From NCBI GenBank assembly GCA_003647035.1, contig QMMB01000098.1, forward strand, positions 1 to 9,389: a DNA stretch of 9,389 bases, given 5' to 3'. A program made the translations under genes and the position numbers. A model generated the notes under the pieces. That model was not told the origin of the DNA and searched no databases. It saw only the letters and a program-made list of their open reading frames with translations. Below are positions 1 through 5,836 of the stretch, in pieces (position 1 is the first letter of the stretch; every line of letters starts with the position of its first letter). The stretch is from Deltaproteobacteria bacterium. Its GTDB lineage: Bacteria > Myxococcota_A > Polyangia > Polyangiales > Houyiibacteriaceae.

Positions 1-1
1 G

Positions 2-466
2 TCTCAGCGCCCTCCGGCGAGCGCACCGCCGTCACAGCGCCCTCCGGCGAGCGCCGCACCGGCTGGCAGGTCGGCTTCGGGGACGCCCCTGCCCATCCCC
101 ACGTCGATGCTGCCGCCACCCGCACCGATTCCCACCGGCGAACGGCGGGCGGTCGAAGCAAACCTGGGCGCAACGACACAATCCAACTTCTATGTAGGCT
201 TTACCGGTGAAATCGCACATGGCGGCGTGTTCCTCGCAACCTATGAAGCGCTTCCGAAGGACACCTCGGTCCGCATGCTGGTAACCCTGCCCGGCGGCTT
301 CGAGTTCGAATGCGACGGCTACGTGCGGTTCGTCCGCGACCTCATGGACTTCATGTCGGAGGCCGAGCCTGGCATGGGCATTCAGTTCGAAGACCTATCG
401 CACGAAGGGCGAGACCTGGTGCTCCGTTTCATCCGCAAGCGCCCCCCCATCTTCTACGACGTCTAG
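2..466 (+). CDS. PilZ-domain protein (TIGR02266-like), 5' end outside window
   Basis: The reading frame is open from the window's first bases to the TAG at 464-466, so the gene probably begins upstream; the ATG at 107 looks internal. The visible N-terminal part is a Pro/Ala/Ser-rich linker containing two copies of a decapeptide (SQRPPASAPP, SQRPPASAAP). The PilZ domain occupies about the last 110 residues: strands around NFYVGFTGEIAHGGVFLATY, a central LVTLPGG, and a closing GIQFEDL. PilZ domains are usually c-di-GMP receptors, recognised by RxxxR and (D/N)xSxxG. Here the second motif reads EIAHGG, with Asp to Glu and Ser to Ala, and no clean RxxxR is visible (GERRAVEAN). Binding of c-di-GMP is therefore doubtful. 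Such variant PilZ proteins are common in myxobacteria, often as adaptor-like or motility-linked proteins; the specific role here is unknown. The stop codon lies inside the palindromic element that follows. Confidence 0.8.
   Translation, partial: SQRPPASAPPSQRPPASAAPAGRSASGTPLPIPTSMLPPPAPIPTGERRAVEANLGATTQSNFYVGFTGEIAHGGVFLATYEALPKDTSVRMLVTLPGGFEFECDGYVRFVRDLMDFMSEAEPGMGIQFEDLSHEGRDLVLRFIRKRPPIFYDV
5..64 (+). repeat. 30-bp tandem repeat, two units, inside the PilZ gene linker
   Basis: The 20-mer CAGCGCCCTCCGGCGAGCGC occurs at 5-24 and 35-54, giving a 30-bp period. The period is a multiple of three and encodes two near-identical decapeptides in the PilZ frame, a Pro/Ala-rich linker. The array may have further copies left of the window. 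Such repeats vary in copy number by slippage without breaking the frame. Confidence 0.8.
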
Positions 467-589
467 TGTACGGATCTTTTCCCTTGTGGTCGGCTTACGT
501 CCTCGTCGCTCCGCTGCGAGGCACATGAGTGCCTCTCGCTACGCTCCTGTGGGCGCGCTCGACCACAAGAAAAAATCTCCGCACACTAG
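463..589. repeat. 127-bp imperfect palindromic element (REP/MITE-like) with 30-bp terminal inverted repeats
   Basis: The left arm 463-492 (beginning CTAGTGTACGGA, ending CTTGTGGTCG) and the reverse complement of the right arm 560-589 (beginning CTAGTGTGCGGA, ending CTTGTGGTCG) match at 25 of 30 positions by eye, including ten identical bases at the inner end and CTAG at both outer ends. The centre holds a small hairpin, GGCAC(520-524)-ATGA-GTGCC(529-533), and REP-like text such as CGCTCCGCTGCGAGG and CTCGCTACGCTC. The element fills the whole space between the convergent PilZ and Nudix genes, and its left end includes the PilZ TAG. It does not look like an ordinary intrinsic terminator: the T-run is in the left arm and the A-run in the right arm, so no T-tract follows the stem in either direction. 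A REP-type or miniature inverted-repeat element is the favoured reading; a structured bidirectional 3' end is the alternative. Confidence 0.7.
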
Positions 590-594
590 TGCGA

Positions 595-1008
595 TTAGCC
601 TTCGCCGAGGAGCTTGCTCATCGAGGCTTCATCAACCGGCGTGAAGGTGTAGGACTCCATCTGCGTCGAGGTCACCCACGCGTAGTCCTTGACCGCGCGG
701 CAATGCAGCTGGTCGCCTATCAGCGTGCACTCGTAGAGGTACAAATCGACGGCGTACTTCTCGTACGGATGGTTCACGAACGAAATGAGCTGACCCACCT
801 CGACGCTCGCGCCAAGGCGTTCTCCCACTTCACGCGCCAGCGCCCCCTCATCGCTCTCGCCGTCCTCGACGCGCCCACCCGGAAAATCCCAAAGCAACGG
901 CAGCACCGCCGTCTCGCGGCGTTGGGTGATCAGATACTGCCCACCGCGCTCCACCAGAGCAGCCACCACGCGAATAGTCTTCATCTTCGACCGCACGGTT
1001 TGGGACAT
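595..1008 (-). CDS. Nudix (MutT-like) hydrolase with altered Nudix box
   Basis: A 137-aa protein of typical single-domain Nudix size. Nudix hydrolases cleave nucleoside diphosphates linked to another group (for example 8-oxo-dGTP or CTP) using Mg2+. The N-terminal strand MKTIRVVAALV is followed by LLWDFPGGRVEDGE and the Nudix helix AREVGERLGA, about residues 45-67. The consensus is Gx5Ex7REUxEExGU; here Gly45, Glu51, Arg59, Glu60 and Glu63 are present, but the last Glu of the EE pair is Arg64 (codon CGC), a position that binds metal in E. coli MutT. Glu93 in LYEC could be the downstream metal ligand. The DFPGGxxExGE context resembles MutT and CTP pyrophosphohydrolase subgroups, but the substrate cannot be assigned. 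The ATG at 1008 has a G-rich upstream stretch; Met9 is an alternative start. It lies 21 bp downstream of the hypothetical gene on the same strand, probably as an operon. Confidence 0.88.
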   Translation of the reverse strand: MSQTVRSKMKTIRVVAALVERGGQYLITQRRETAVLPLLWDFPGGRVEDGESDEGALAREVGERLGASVEVGQLISFVNHPYEKYAVDLYLYECTLIGDQLHCRAVKDYAWVTSTQMESYTFTPVDEASMSKLLGEG

Positions 1009-1029
1009 AGCACCCCACCCCCGAAGTGT

Positions 1030-1347
1030 TTACATCGGGTAGTGGTGCACGATCTCGCGAGCAGGCCGCTCCACGTTCAAGACGGGACTGGTGATCAAGT
1101 CCCGACCCGACGCGATGAAGAAGAGCGACTCGCCGACCGTGGGGAGCCCCTCCGAGGCGCTGATCGCTCCGTTGTCGTGAAACTTGAGGCCCCCCGACAC
1201 CGTGCTGCGCAGCGCGAGATGGCCGGCAAGCCACTCCCCGGTGCGGCGGTCCCGGACGCCCACACACACGTTCCGGCGCACGTGGTATTCACTGTTACGA
1301 GTCACGAAGATACGATGAATTCGGCGTTCTTTGCCCAAATAGCCCAT
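1030..1347 (-). CDS. Conserved-looking hypothetical protein, 105 aa
   Basis: I do not recognise the family. The protein is soluble and basic at its N-terminus (MGYLGKERRIHRIF), with alternating hydrophobic and polar residues suggesting a beta-rich fold: EYHVRRNVCVGVRD, GEWLAGHLALRS, GGLKFHDNGAI, GESLFFIASGRDLITSPVL, ending in HHYPM. There is no signal peptide or membrane segment. The ATG at 1347 is preferred over an upstream in-frame TTG at 1350 because a strong ribosome-binding site, GAGGAGGG (complement of 1353-1360), sits 5 nt upstream of it. It is first in a two-gene unit with the Nudix gene, 21 bp apart, and is divergent from manA. Co-transcription with a nucleotide pyrophosphatase is the only functional hint. 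The strong ribosome-binding site and codon usage like its neighbours make it a credible gene. Confidence 0.75.
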   Translation of the reverse strand: MGYLGKERRIHRIFVTRNSEYHVRRNVCVGVRDRRTGEWLAGHLALRSTVSGGLKFHDNGAISASEGLPTVGESLFFIASGRDLITSPVLNVERPAREIVHHYPM

Positions 1348-1352
1348 CAAAA

Positions 1353-1360
1353 CCCTCCTC
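1353..1360 (-). promoter_or_regulatory. Strong ribosome-binding site that decides the start of the hypothetical gene
   Basis: On the minus strand the sequence reads GAGGAGGG, 5 nt upstream of the ATG at 1347. It would be only 2 nt from the alternative TTG at 1350. This spacing is why the shorter start is used. Confidence 0.7.
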
Positions 1361-1393
1361 GGGCGCTACCATGAGATTTCCGAGTCACCTTAC

Positions 1394-2464
1394 ATGTGGG
1401 ATAAAGTAGGACCAAGAAACTGGCGACGGCCGCTGCTCCTGCGGCCGGACAACTTCACGCCCCCCCGGCGAACCCCTTGGGGAGGCCGCCGCATCGCGGG
1501 CAGTTTGAAGCTGAACGCCGGTTTAGAGGTTCGCGGCGTCGTGGGTGAGGCCTGGGAGCTCTCGGTGGAGCCCGATTTTCCCAGCCGGATCGTGGACGGG
1601 CCCACATTGGACGAAGTGCTTCGCGACGACCCCGCCCTCCTTGGAAAAGAGGCGCCGCTCGGTTCGACCGCGCTGCTGGTGAAGCTGGTCGACGCTGCGG
1701 ACGATCTGTCCGTCCAGATTCACCCGACGGACGAGGATCCAGCTCTCGCGGCGGACGAGAGTGGGAAACCGGAAGCTTGGTACATCATCGAGGTGGTGCC
1801 CGGTGCAGGCTTGTACCTCGGTTTTCGCAACGGGGTATCCCGCCAGGACGTCGAGAGGGCGATCGACGAGGGGGGCGAGGTCGACCAGCTCATGTGGTTC
1901 GTCCCCGTGTCGCCCGGAGATCTATTGCTGATCGAACCAGGGACGCCTCATGCGATCGGCAAGGGAGTCTTGCTCCTCGAGCCCCAACGCGTCGCTGCGG
2001 GGAAGCGAGGTCTCACATACCGCTACTGGGATTGGAACCGCAGGTACGACTCCGCGGGACGCCTACACCCCGGAGGACAGCCGCGCGAGCTTCACCGGGA
2101 GCGCGCGCTCGACGTCACGCACTGGGGAGGCCCGCGCGAGGACCAGCTCCTCGATCGGATCTTCCGACGGACAGGGCAGGCCGCGACGGACGGCTCCGCG
2201 AGCTTCGAAGAGCTGATGGGCGACCAAGGGCTCATCGAGTCCGAGGTTTTTTCCCTGCAACGCTTGGCGGGCTCCGGTGATCTCGTCCTACCTGCCGCCA
2301 ACCGGTTGCGCTCGCTCACCGTCTTAGATGGGTCCCTTACCCTTCACGACGGCGAACGCGTGTTCGAGCTCGCGCGCGGCCAGACCGCAGCTCTTCCCGC
2401 GTGCCTTGGTCCGCTTCGCGTCGAGCTGACCGGCGCGCATGCCATGCTGTGCGCATTGGCTTGA
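1394..2464 (+). CDS. manA: Mannose-6-phosphate isomerase, class I
   Basis: A 356-aa cupin-type phosphomannose isomerase interconverting mannose-6-phosphate and fructose-6-phosphate in the cytoplasm, supplying mannose for GDP-mannose synthesis or feeding mannose into glycolysis. The hallmark N-terminal segment is present (PDNFTPPRRTPWGGRRI, residues 18-34). The zinc ligands appear as SVQIHPTDE (Gln108, His110), GKPEAWYI (Glu128) and PGTPHAIGKG (His186). The catalytic Arg region reads YRYWDWNR (209-216), followed by GGQPRELH. The C-terminal third is a second cupin-like barrel. ATG 1394 lacks an obvious Shine-Dalgarno sequence, but no other ATG, GTG or TTG occurs in frame before the conserved block, so it is the only practical start. 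It is divergent from the hypothetical/Nudix unit with only 46 bp between starts, and lies 33 bp upstream of the glycosyltransferase, probably co-transcribed with it. Confidence 0.93.
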   Translation: MWDKVGPRNWRRPLLLRPDNFTPPRRTPWGGRRIAGSLKLNAGLEVRGVVGEAWELSVEPDFPSRIVDGPTLDEVLRDDPALLGKEAPLGSTALLVKLVDAADDLSVQIHPTDEDPALAADESGKPEAWYIIEVVPGAGLYLGFRNGVSRQDVERAIDEGGEVDQLMWFVPVSPGDLLLIEPGTPHAIGKGVLLLEPQRVAAGKRGLTYRYWDWNRRYDSAGRLHPGGQPRELHRERALDVTHWGGPREDQLLDRIFRRTGQAATDGSASFEELMGDQGLIESEVFSLQRLAGSGDLVLPAANRLRSLTVLDGSLTLHDGERVFELARGQTAALPACLGPLRVELTGAHAMLCALA

Positions 2465-2497
2465 CGACGCCATGCCCGCGTAAGACAGTGCCGCGCC

Positions 2498-3226
2498 TTG
2501 GTTGACGTCACCACCGGCCCGCGGCCCCTCATCTCGATCGTGATCCCCGTCTACAACGAGGAAGCGATCCTGCGTGCCGCCGTGGTGGACCTCATCGATC
2601 GGCTCGGCACCCTCCCATGGTCGTACGAGCTCATCATCGCGGAGAACGGCTCCACGGATCGAACCGTCGAGGCGGCCGCCGAGCTCGCGGCGCGCTTCCC
2701 CCAACTCGTGTGCCGGCACACCGACGAACCCAACTACGGAAAAGCACTTCGGGAAGGGATCCAGCACGCAAGAGGCGATATCGTGATTTGCGACGAAATC
2801 GACCTTTGTGATACGGACTTCTACGAGCGCGCGGTCGCACTACTACGAGACGACTCGGCGGACTTCGTCGTCGGCTCCAAAGTGATGGAAGGCGCCACGG
2901 ACCAGCGTCCCTTCTTTCGGCGCCTCGGCACAATCGTGATCAACGGCATTCTCAGGGCGACCCTGGGGTTCAAAGGGACCGACACCCACGGGCTCAAGGC
3001 CTTTGCTCGCGAACTCACTCAGCCGATAGCTGCCGCCTGCCTGGTCGACCGAGATCTATTCGCGTCGGAGCTCGTCATCCGGGCCGAGCGCGCCGGGCTT
3101 CGCGTTCAGGAGATCCCAGTCCGGATCCTCGAGAAGCGGCCCCCGACGATCGGACTGGCGAGGCGCGTACCCAGCGTCTTGAAGAATTTGGTTAGGCTCT
3201 TCATTGCGATCCGGATCAAAGGGTGA
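2498..3226 (+). CDS. Family 2 glycosyltransferase (dolichyl/polyprenyl-phosphate sugar synthase-like)
   Basis: A 242-aa GT-A fold enzyme that would transfer a sugar from a nucleotide-sugar to an acceptor at the cytoplasmic side of the membrane. The nucleotide-binding start ISIVIPVYNEE (12-22) and AENGSTDRT (48-56) are typical. The segment GKALREGIQHARGDIVI resembles dolichol-phosphate mannose synthases and ArnC-type enzymes. The usual DxD metal site (DADLQ...) appears as DEIDLCDTD (99-107), so the aligned pair is Glu100/Asp102 with an extra Asp99. KGTDTHGLKAF (159-169) matches the later conserved block. No transmembrane helix is visible, unlike ArnC or GtrB, so it is DPM1-like in size. The start is TTG 2498: the frame is closed by the manA stop, and no ATG or GTG lies between that stop and the conserved block. 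Its TGA overlaps the GTG of the deacetylase. The sugar and acceptor are unknown; mannose is suggested only by the adjacent manA. Confidence 0.85.
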   Translation: MVDVTTGPRPLISIVIPVYNEEAILRAAVVDLIDRLGTLPWSYELIIAENGSTDRTVEAAAELAARFPQLVCRHTDEPNYGKALREGIQHARGDIVICDEIDLCDTDFYERAVALLRDDSADFVVGSKVMEGATDQRPFFRRLGTIVINGILRATLGFKGTDTHGLKAFARELTQPIAAACLVDRDLFASELVIRAERAGLRVQEIPVRILEKRPPTIGLARRVPSVLKNLVRLFIAIRIKG

Positions 3227-4158
3227 GTCTGAGGTTAGCATCGATATCGGTTGATTTGGACGAGGTGCCGCTCTACGCGGCGATCCACGGGCTCGCCATT
3301 CCACACGGGCCGAGCGCGCACGCGGCCTATGACCGCTGCGTTCCGCGCCTGACCGAATGGCTGGATGACGAATCGATTCGAGCCACCTTCTTCGCGATCG
3401 GGAAAGACCTCGAACGCGACGAGAACTGCGAGACCATCTCGGCGCTCCAACTTGCAGGGCACGAGGTCGCAAATCACTCGTATCACCATCGCTATGACCT
3501 CACGCGCCGAACGCCCGCGGAAATTCAAGAAGACGTAGAGCGAGGAGCCGATGCCATCGAGAGGGCATGCGGCAAGCGGCCTATCGGGTTTCGCGCGCCG
3601 GGTTACACGGTCACCGACGCGCTGTTCAACGCGCTCGACAGAGCAGGTGTCGGTTATGACTCGAGTGTCTTCCCGTGTCCGAGTTACTACGCCGCCAAGG
3701 TCGCGACGCTGGCCGGAATCAGGCTGCGTGGCCGGAAGAGCACGAGCATTTTGGACACCCCATTCGTCCTACGCGCGCCGAGAGAGCCGTACCGGGTCGG
3801 GAAGCCGTACTGGCGACGGGGAAACGGCTTGTTGGAGCTCCCCATCGGCGTCACCCCGCTGCAACTCCCGTACATCGGCACCTCGCTGGTGCTCGGCGGA
3901 GAGAAAATCGCCGCAAGACTCACACGGCAGATGCTTGGCCGGGAGCTGATCAACCTCGAGCTTCACGCCATCGATGCCGCCGACGCGACCGAGGATGGGC
4001 TTGCAACCCTTGCGCCGCACCGCGCGGACCTGAGACGAACGGCGGCCGACAAGCTCGGCTCGCTTCGCGCGGCGATCGAGGTGATCCGCGACGCCGGCTA
4101 CGAGCTCGTGACGCTCGAGGAAGCAGCCCGACGCATCAGGGCCCAACCCACCCAGTAG
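3223..4158 (+). CDS. Polysaccharide deacetylase family protein (CE4, NodB-like)
   Basis: A 311-aa metal-dependent de-N-acetylase. Family motifs are visible in order: SVDLDE (Asp11 likely the catalytic base, Asp13 a metal ligand), the His pair in NHSYHHRYD (His85 and His89), GFRAPGY (124-128, Arg-x-Pro) and LELHAID (His248, the final catalytic His). Between motifs 3 and 5 there is an insert with LDTPFVLRAP and GNGLLELPIGVTPLQ, typical of deacetylases acting on lipid-linked or capsule-like substrates. There is no signal peptide, so it is probably cytoplasmic or membrane-peripheral, unlike secreted peptidoglycan deacetylases. The GTG start at 3223 overlaps the preceding TGA (GTGA), indicating translational coupling with the glycosyltransferase. 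GT2 plus CE4 pairs are known from ArnC/ArnD and from Francisella NaxD-type pathways, where the CE4 enzyme trims an undecaprenyl-phosphate sugar; a similar role is an inference. The last 23 bp overlap rnhA on the other strand. Confidence 0.88.
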   Translation: MSLRLASISVDLDEVPLYAAIHGLAIPHGPSAHAAYDRCVPRLTEWLDDESIRATFFAIGKDLERDENCETISALQLAGHEVANHSYHHRYDLTRRTPAEIQEDVERGADAIERACGKRPIGFRAPGYTVTDALFNALDRAGVGYDSSVFPCPSYYAAKVATLAGIRLRGRKSTSILDTPFVLRAPREPYRVGKPYWRRGNGLLELPIGVTPLQLPYIGTSLVLGGEKIAARLTRQMLGRELINLELHAIDAADATEDGLATLAPHRADLRRTAADKLGSLRAAIEVIRDAGYELVTLEEAARRIRAQPTQ

Positions 4159-4843
4159 ATTCGCGGCTCTGCACCGCGCGAACCGCGAGCTCATCGGCCT
4201 GCTCGTTGAGCCGCACGCCCTGATGGCCACGGACATGAAACAGCTTGGTATCAGGGTGCCCGTCGAGCGCCTCCCGCACCTTTTTGACCAGCTCCTTGTT
4301 GGCTTTGACCTTCCAGCCCTTGGTCAGCACGCCGATCGAATACTGCGAGTCGGTGTAGAGCCGTAGTGGCCTGCCGAGATCGCGCGCGAGCTCCACGGCG
4401 CGCAGAATCCCAGTGAGCTCCGCAATGTTGTTGGTCGCCTCGCCGATGTACTCGCTGAGCTCGCGGGTTTGGTCCGCCCATAGCGCCACCGCGCCCACGC
4501 CGGCAGGACCCGGATTGCCGCTGCACGCGCCGTCCGCGTAGGCGAGAACCTCGTCGCCCTCCGGCTTCTCCGGCGCGCTCGTTGCGCTGGTGGTCGTCCC
4601 ACCGGCCTTCTTCTTCGATTTGGATGGCTTCTTGACGGCCTCGCCTGGGCCGCAAAACGAGTCCAGCTCGATCTTCGGGGCGCCACCGGGTGGCGTGAGA
4701 TTCGAGGCGCCCGCGAAATAGGCACGCCCGTCGTTCGGCTTGTAGCGAACTTCGACCCTTCCATCGTTCGCAACGAGCTCGCCACTCGCATCACAACGAG
4801 CGAGCACTTCGGCATTGCGCAACCGCATTCGGCGCCACGGCAT
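4136..4843 (-). CDS. rnhA: Ribonuclease HI with N-terminal extension
   Basis: A 235-aa protein; the C-terminal 140 residues are a complete RNase HI domain, which cuts the RNA strand of RNA-DNA hybrids (R-loops, primers). All catalytic residues are visible: Asp104 (YADGACSGNPGP), Glu142 (NNIAELTGI), Asp165 (YTDSQYSIGV), His207 (HVRGHQG) and Asp217 (NEQADELA). The basic protrusion KGWKVKANKELVKKV is also present. E. coli RnhA is about 155 aa, so about 97 residues are extra. Residues 1-65 form a small, probably beta-rich unit (RNAEVLARCDASGELV, RVEVRYKPNDGRAYFAGASNL) and 66-97 a Lys/Ser/Thr/Pro linker. The extension does not resemble the hybrid-binding domain of eukaryotic RNase H1 as I know it. 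The start at 4843 lacks a clear ribosome-binding site; Met6 at 4828 is possible. It is divergent from the next gene with 30 bp between starts, and its 3' end overlaps the CE4 gene by 23 bp. Confidence 0.92.
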   Translation of the reverse strand: MPWRRMRLRNAEVLARCDASGELVANDGRVEVRYKPNDGRAYFAGASNLTPPGGAPKIELDSFCGPGEAVKKPSKSKKKAGGTTTSATSAPEKPEGDEVLAYADGACSGNPGPAGVGAVALWADQTRELSEYIGEATNNIAELTGILRAVELARDLGRPLRLYTDSQYSIGVLTKGWKVKANKELVKKVREALDGHPDTKLFHVRGHQGVRLNEQADELAVRAVQSRESTGWVGP

Positions 4844-4860
4844 GGGGCACGCGTTAGCAC

Positions 4861-4865
4861 GAGGG
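4861..4865 (+). promoter_or_regulatory. Ribosome-binding site for the GTG-started exported protein
   Basis: GAGGG lies 8 nt upstream of GTG 4874 and supports that start. The intergenic space is so short that any promoter for this gene must lie inside the start of rnhA on the other strand. Confidence 0.55.
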
Positions 4866-4873
4866 CTTGCTCC

Positions 4874-5836
4874 GTGAAAAGAACTTCCTACCCTCGGTCC
4901 GTGACTCGCTCGTTCAAGGTGGCCACTGTGGCGTCGATTGCGACGGCCGGCCTACTCTGGGCGTCGATGCAACAGGGGCGAACGCTTCGGACCAGCCAGG
5001 CGCTTCGTGAGCTTCCAAGCACCGCGCGAGCCGTCCTGCGCATCGACACCCGCGCGCTCGAACGGAGCGCGGCCGCGAGAACGCTAATCGAGGCATTCGT
5101 GGCGGAAGAGCAGCTCAGCGAGATCCAAACGATATGCGGGCTGGACCCACTCGCGGCCTTGAGCGAAGCCACGATGTGGGTGCGTGGGCCCGCAGACCAA
5201 CCGTTTCAGTCGATTGGGCTGATGCTGCGAGGGCGTGCGGCCGACGCCTCGACGCTGGTCGAGTGTCATCGCCTGCTGGTCGAAGCCCGAGGGGGCTCCA
5301 TCGTTCGCCTCGAAGGTCCCCCGGGACCGGTCGTGGCGAGTCGTGATGGCCGAAGTGCGATCGCCGTGCTCGATGATCGGACTATCGTCACCGGCTCGGT
5401 CAGAACCGTGACGGAGCTCATGGCGGTCCGGCGCGGCACCGTCCCCGCTCTGTCGGAACGGCCCCGAATGGCGACCCTTTGGCCCCGTGTGAACGCAGGA
5501 GCGAGCGTCGCCGCGGCGCTCGAGCCTCCGAAGCACTGGAAGGCGGCGCTCGAGCGTGTGGCGACGCTCGGGGACCAGGCCTCCGCCATGCAGGGCCTGC
5601 GGAGCATCGGACTGTCGGTGCAATCCGGGAGCACGCAGACGCTCGTGGTGTACATCGACGTCGACGACGCAGATCTAGCCGCCCAAGGCGCAACGGTCAT
5701 CAGGGCCTGGGCCATGTCGCCGCCGAAGTCCGTGCAAGTGCCGTGGACGGACGTAGTGCGGTCGGCCCGCGTGCAGGTTCGCGAACGGACGATCGTCGTG
5801 ACACTCGACGTGTCTAGTCTTGCCGAGGCTCGCTAG
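4874..5836 (+). CDS. Membrane-anchored exported protein of unknown function, 320 aa
   Basis: I do not recognise a named family with confidence. The start is GTG 4874, supported by GAGGG 8 nt upstream. Residues 1-14 are basic (MKRTSYPRSVTRSF), followed by one hydrophobic segment at about 15-31 (KVATVASIATAGLLWAS), so the protein is probably anchored by an uncleaved signal with the bulk in the periplasm; no lipobox Cys is seen. The rest alternates short strands and helices: TARAVLRIDTRALERS, GLDPLAALSEATMWVRG, SIGLMLRGRA, SAIAVLDDRTIVTGS, VTELMAVRRG, and a second similar block ending LVVYIDVDDADLA. This pattern, in which a residual score on a substrate-like quantity seems to be compared twice, resembles DUF3352-like or other uncharacterised exported proteins from myxobacteria, but that is only an impression. 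It is divergent from rnhA, and its last 23 bp overlap the AI-2E gene. Confidence 0.78.
   Translation: MKRTSYPRSVTRSFKVATVASIATAGLLWASMQQGRTLRTSQALRELPSTARAVLRIDTRALERSAAARTLIEAFVAEEQLSEIQTICGLDPLAALSEATMWVRGPADQPFQSIGLMLRGRAADASTLVECHRLLVEARGGSIVRLEGPPGPVVASRDGRSAIAVLDDRTIVTGSVRTVTELMAVRRGTVPALSERPRMATLWPRVNAGASVAAALEPPKHWKAALERVATLGDQASAMQGLRSIGLSVQSGSTQTLVVYIDVDDADLAAQGATVIRAWAMSPPKSVQVPWTDVVRSARVQVRERTIVVTLDVSSLAEAR

Noticed and set aside
5..64. CRISPR-like direct repeat
   Set aside because: Only two units occur with no unique spacer; the period is in frame and encodes a Pro/Ala linker.
463..589. Bidirectional intrinsic terminator
   Set aside because: The arms are long and imperfect, with the T-run inside the left arm and the A-run inside the right arm. 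No T-tract follows the stem in either direction, so it is better described as a palindromic repeat element.
529..1374. 281-codon open frame on the + strand
   Set aside because: It runs antisense through the Nudix gene and the hypothetical gene, which have a recognisable family or ribosome-binding site. Its translation is Arg/His-rich and has no domain.
2099..2110. GAGCGCGCGCTC palindrome
   Set aside because: It is inside manA and expected by chance in GC-rich coding sequence.
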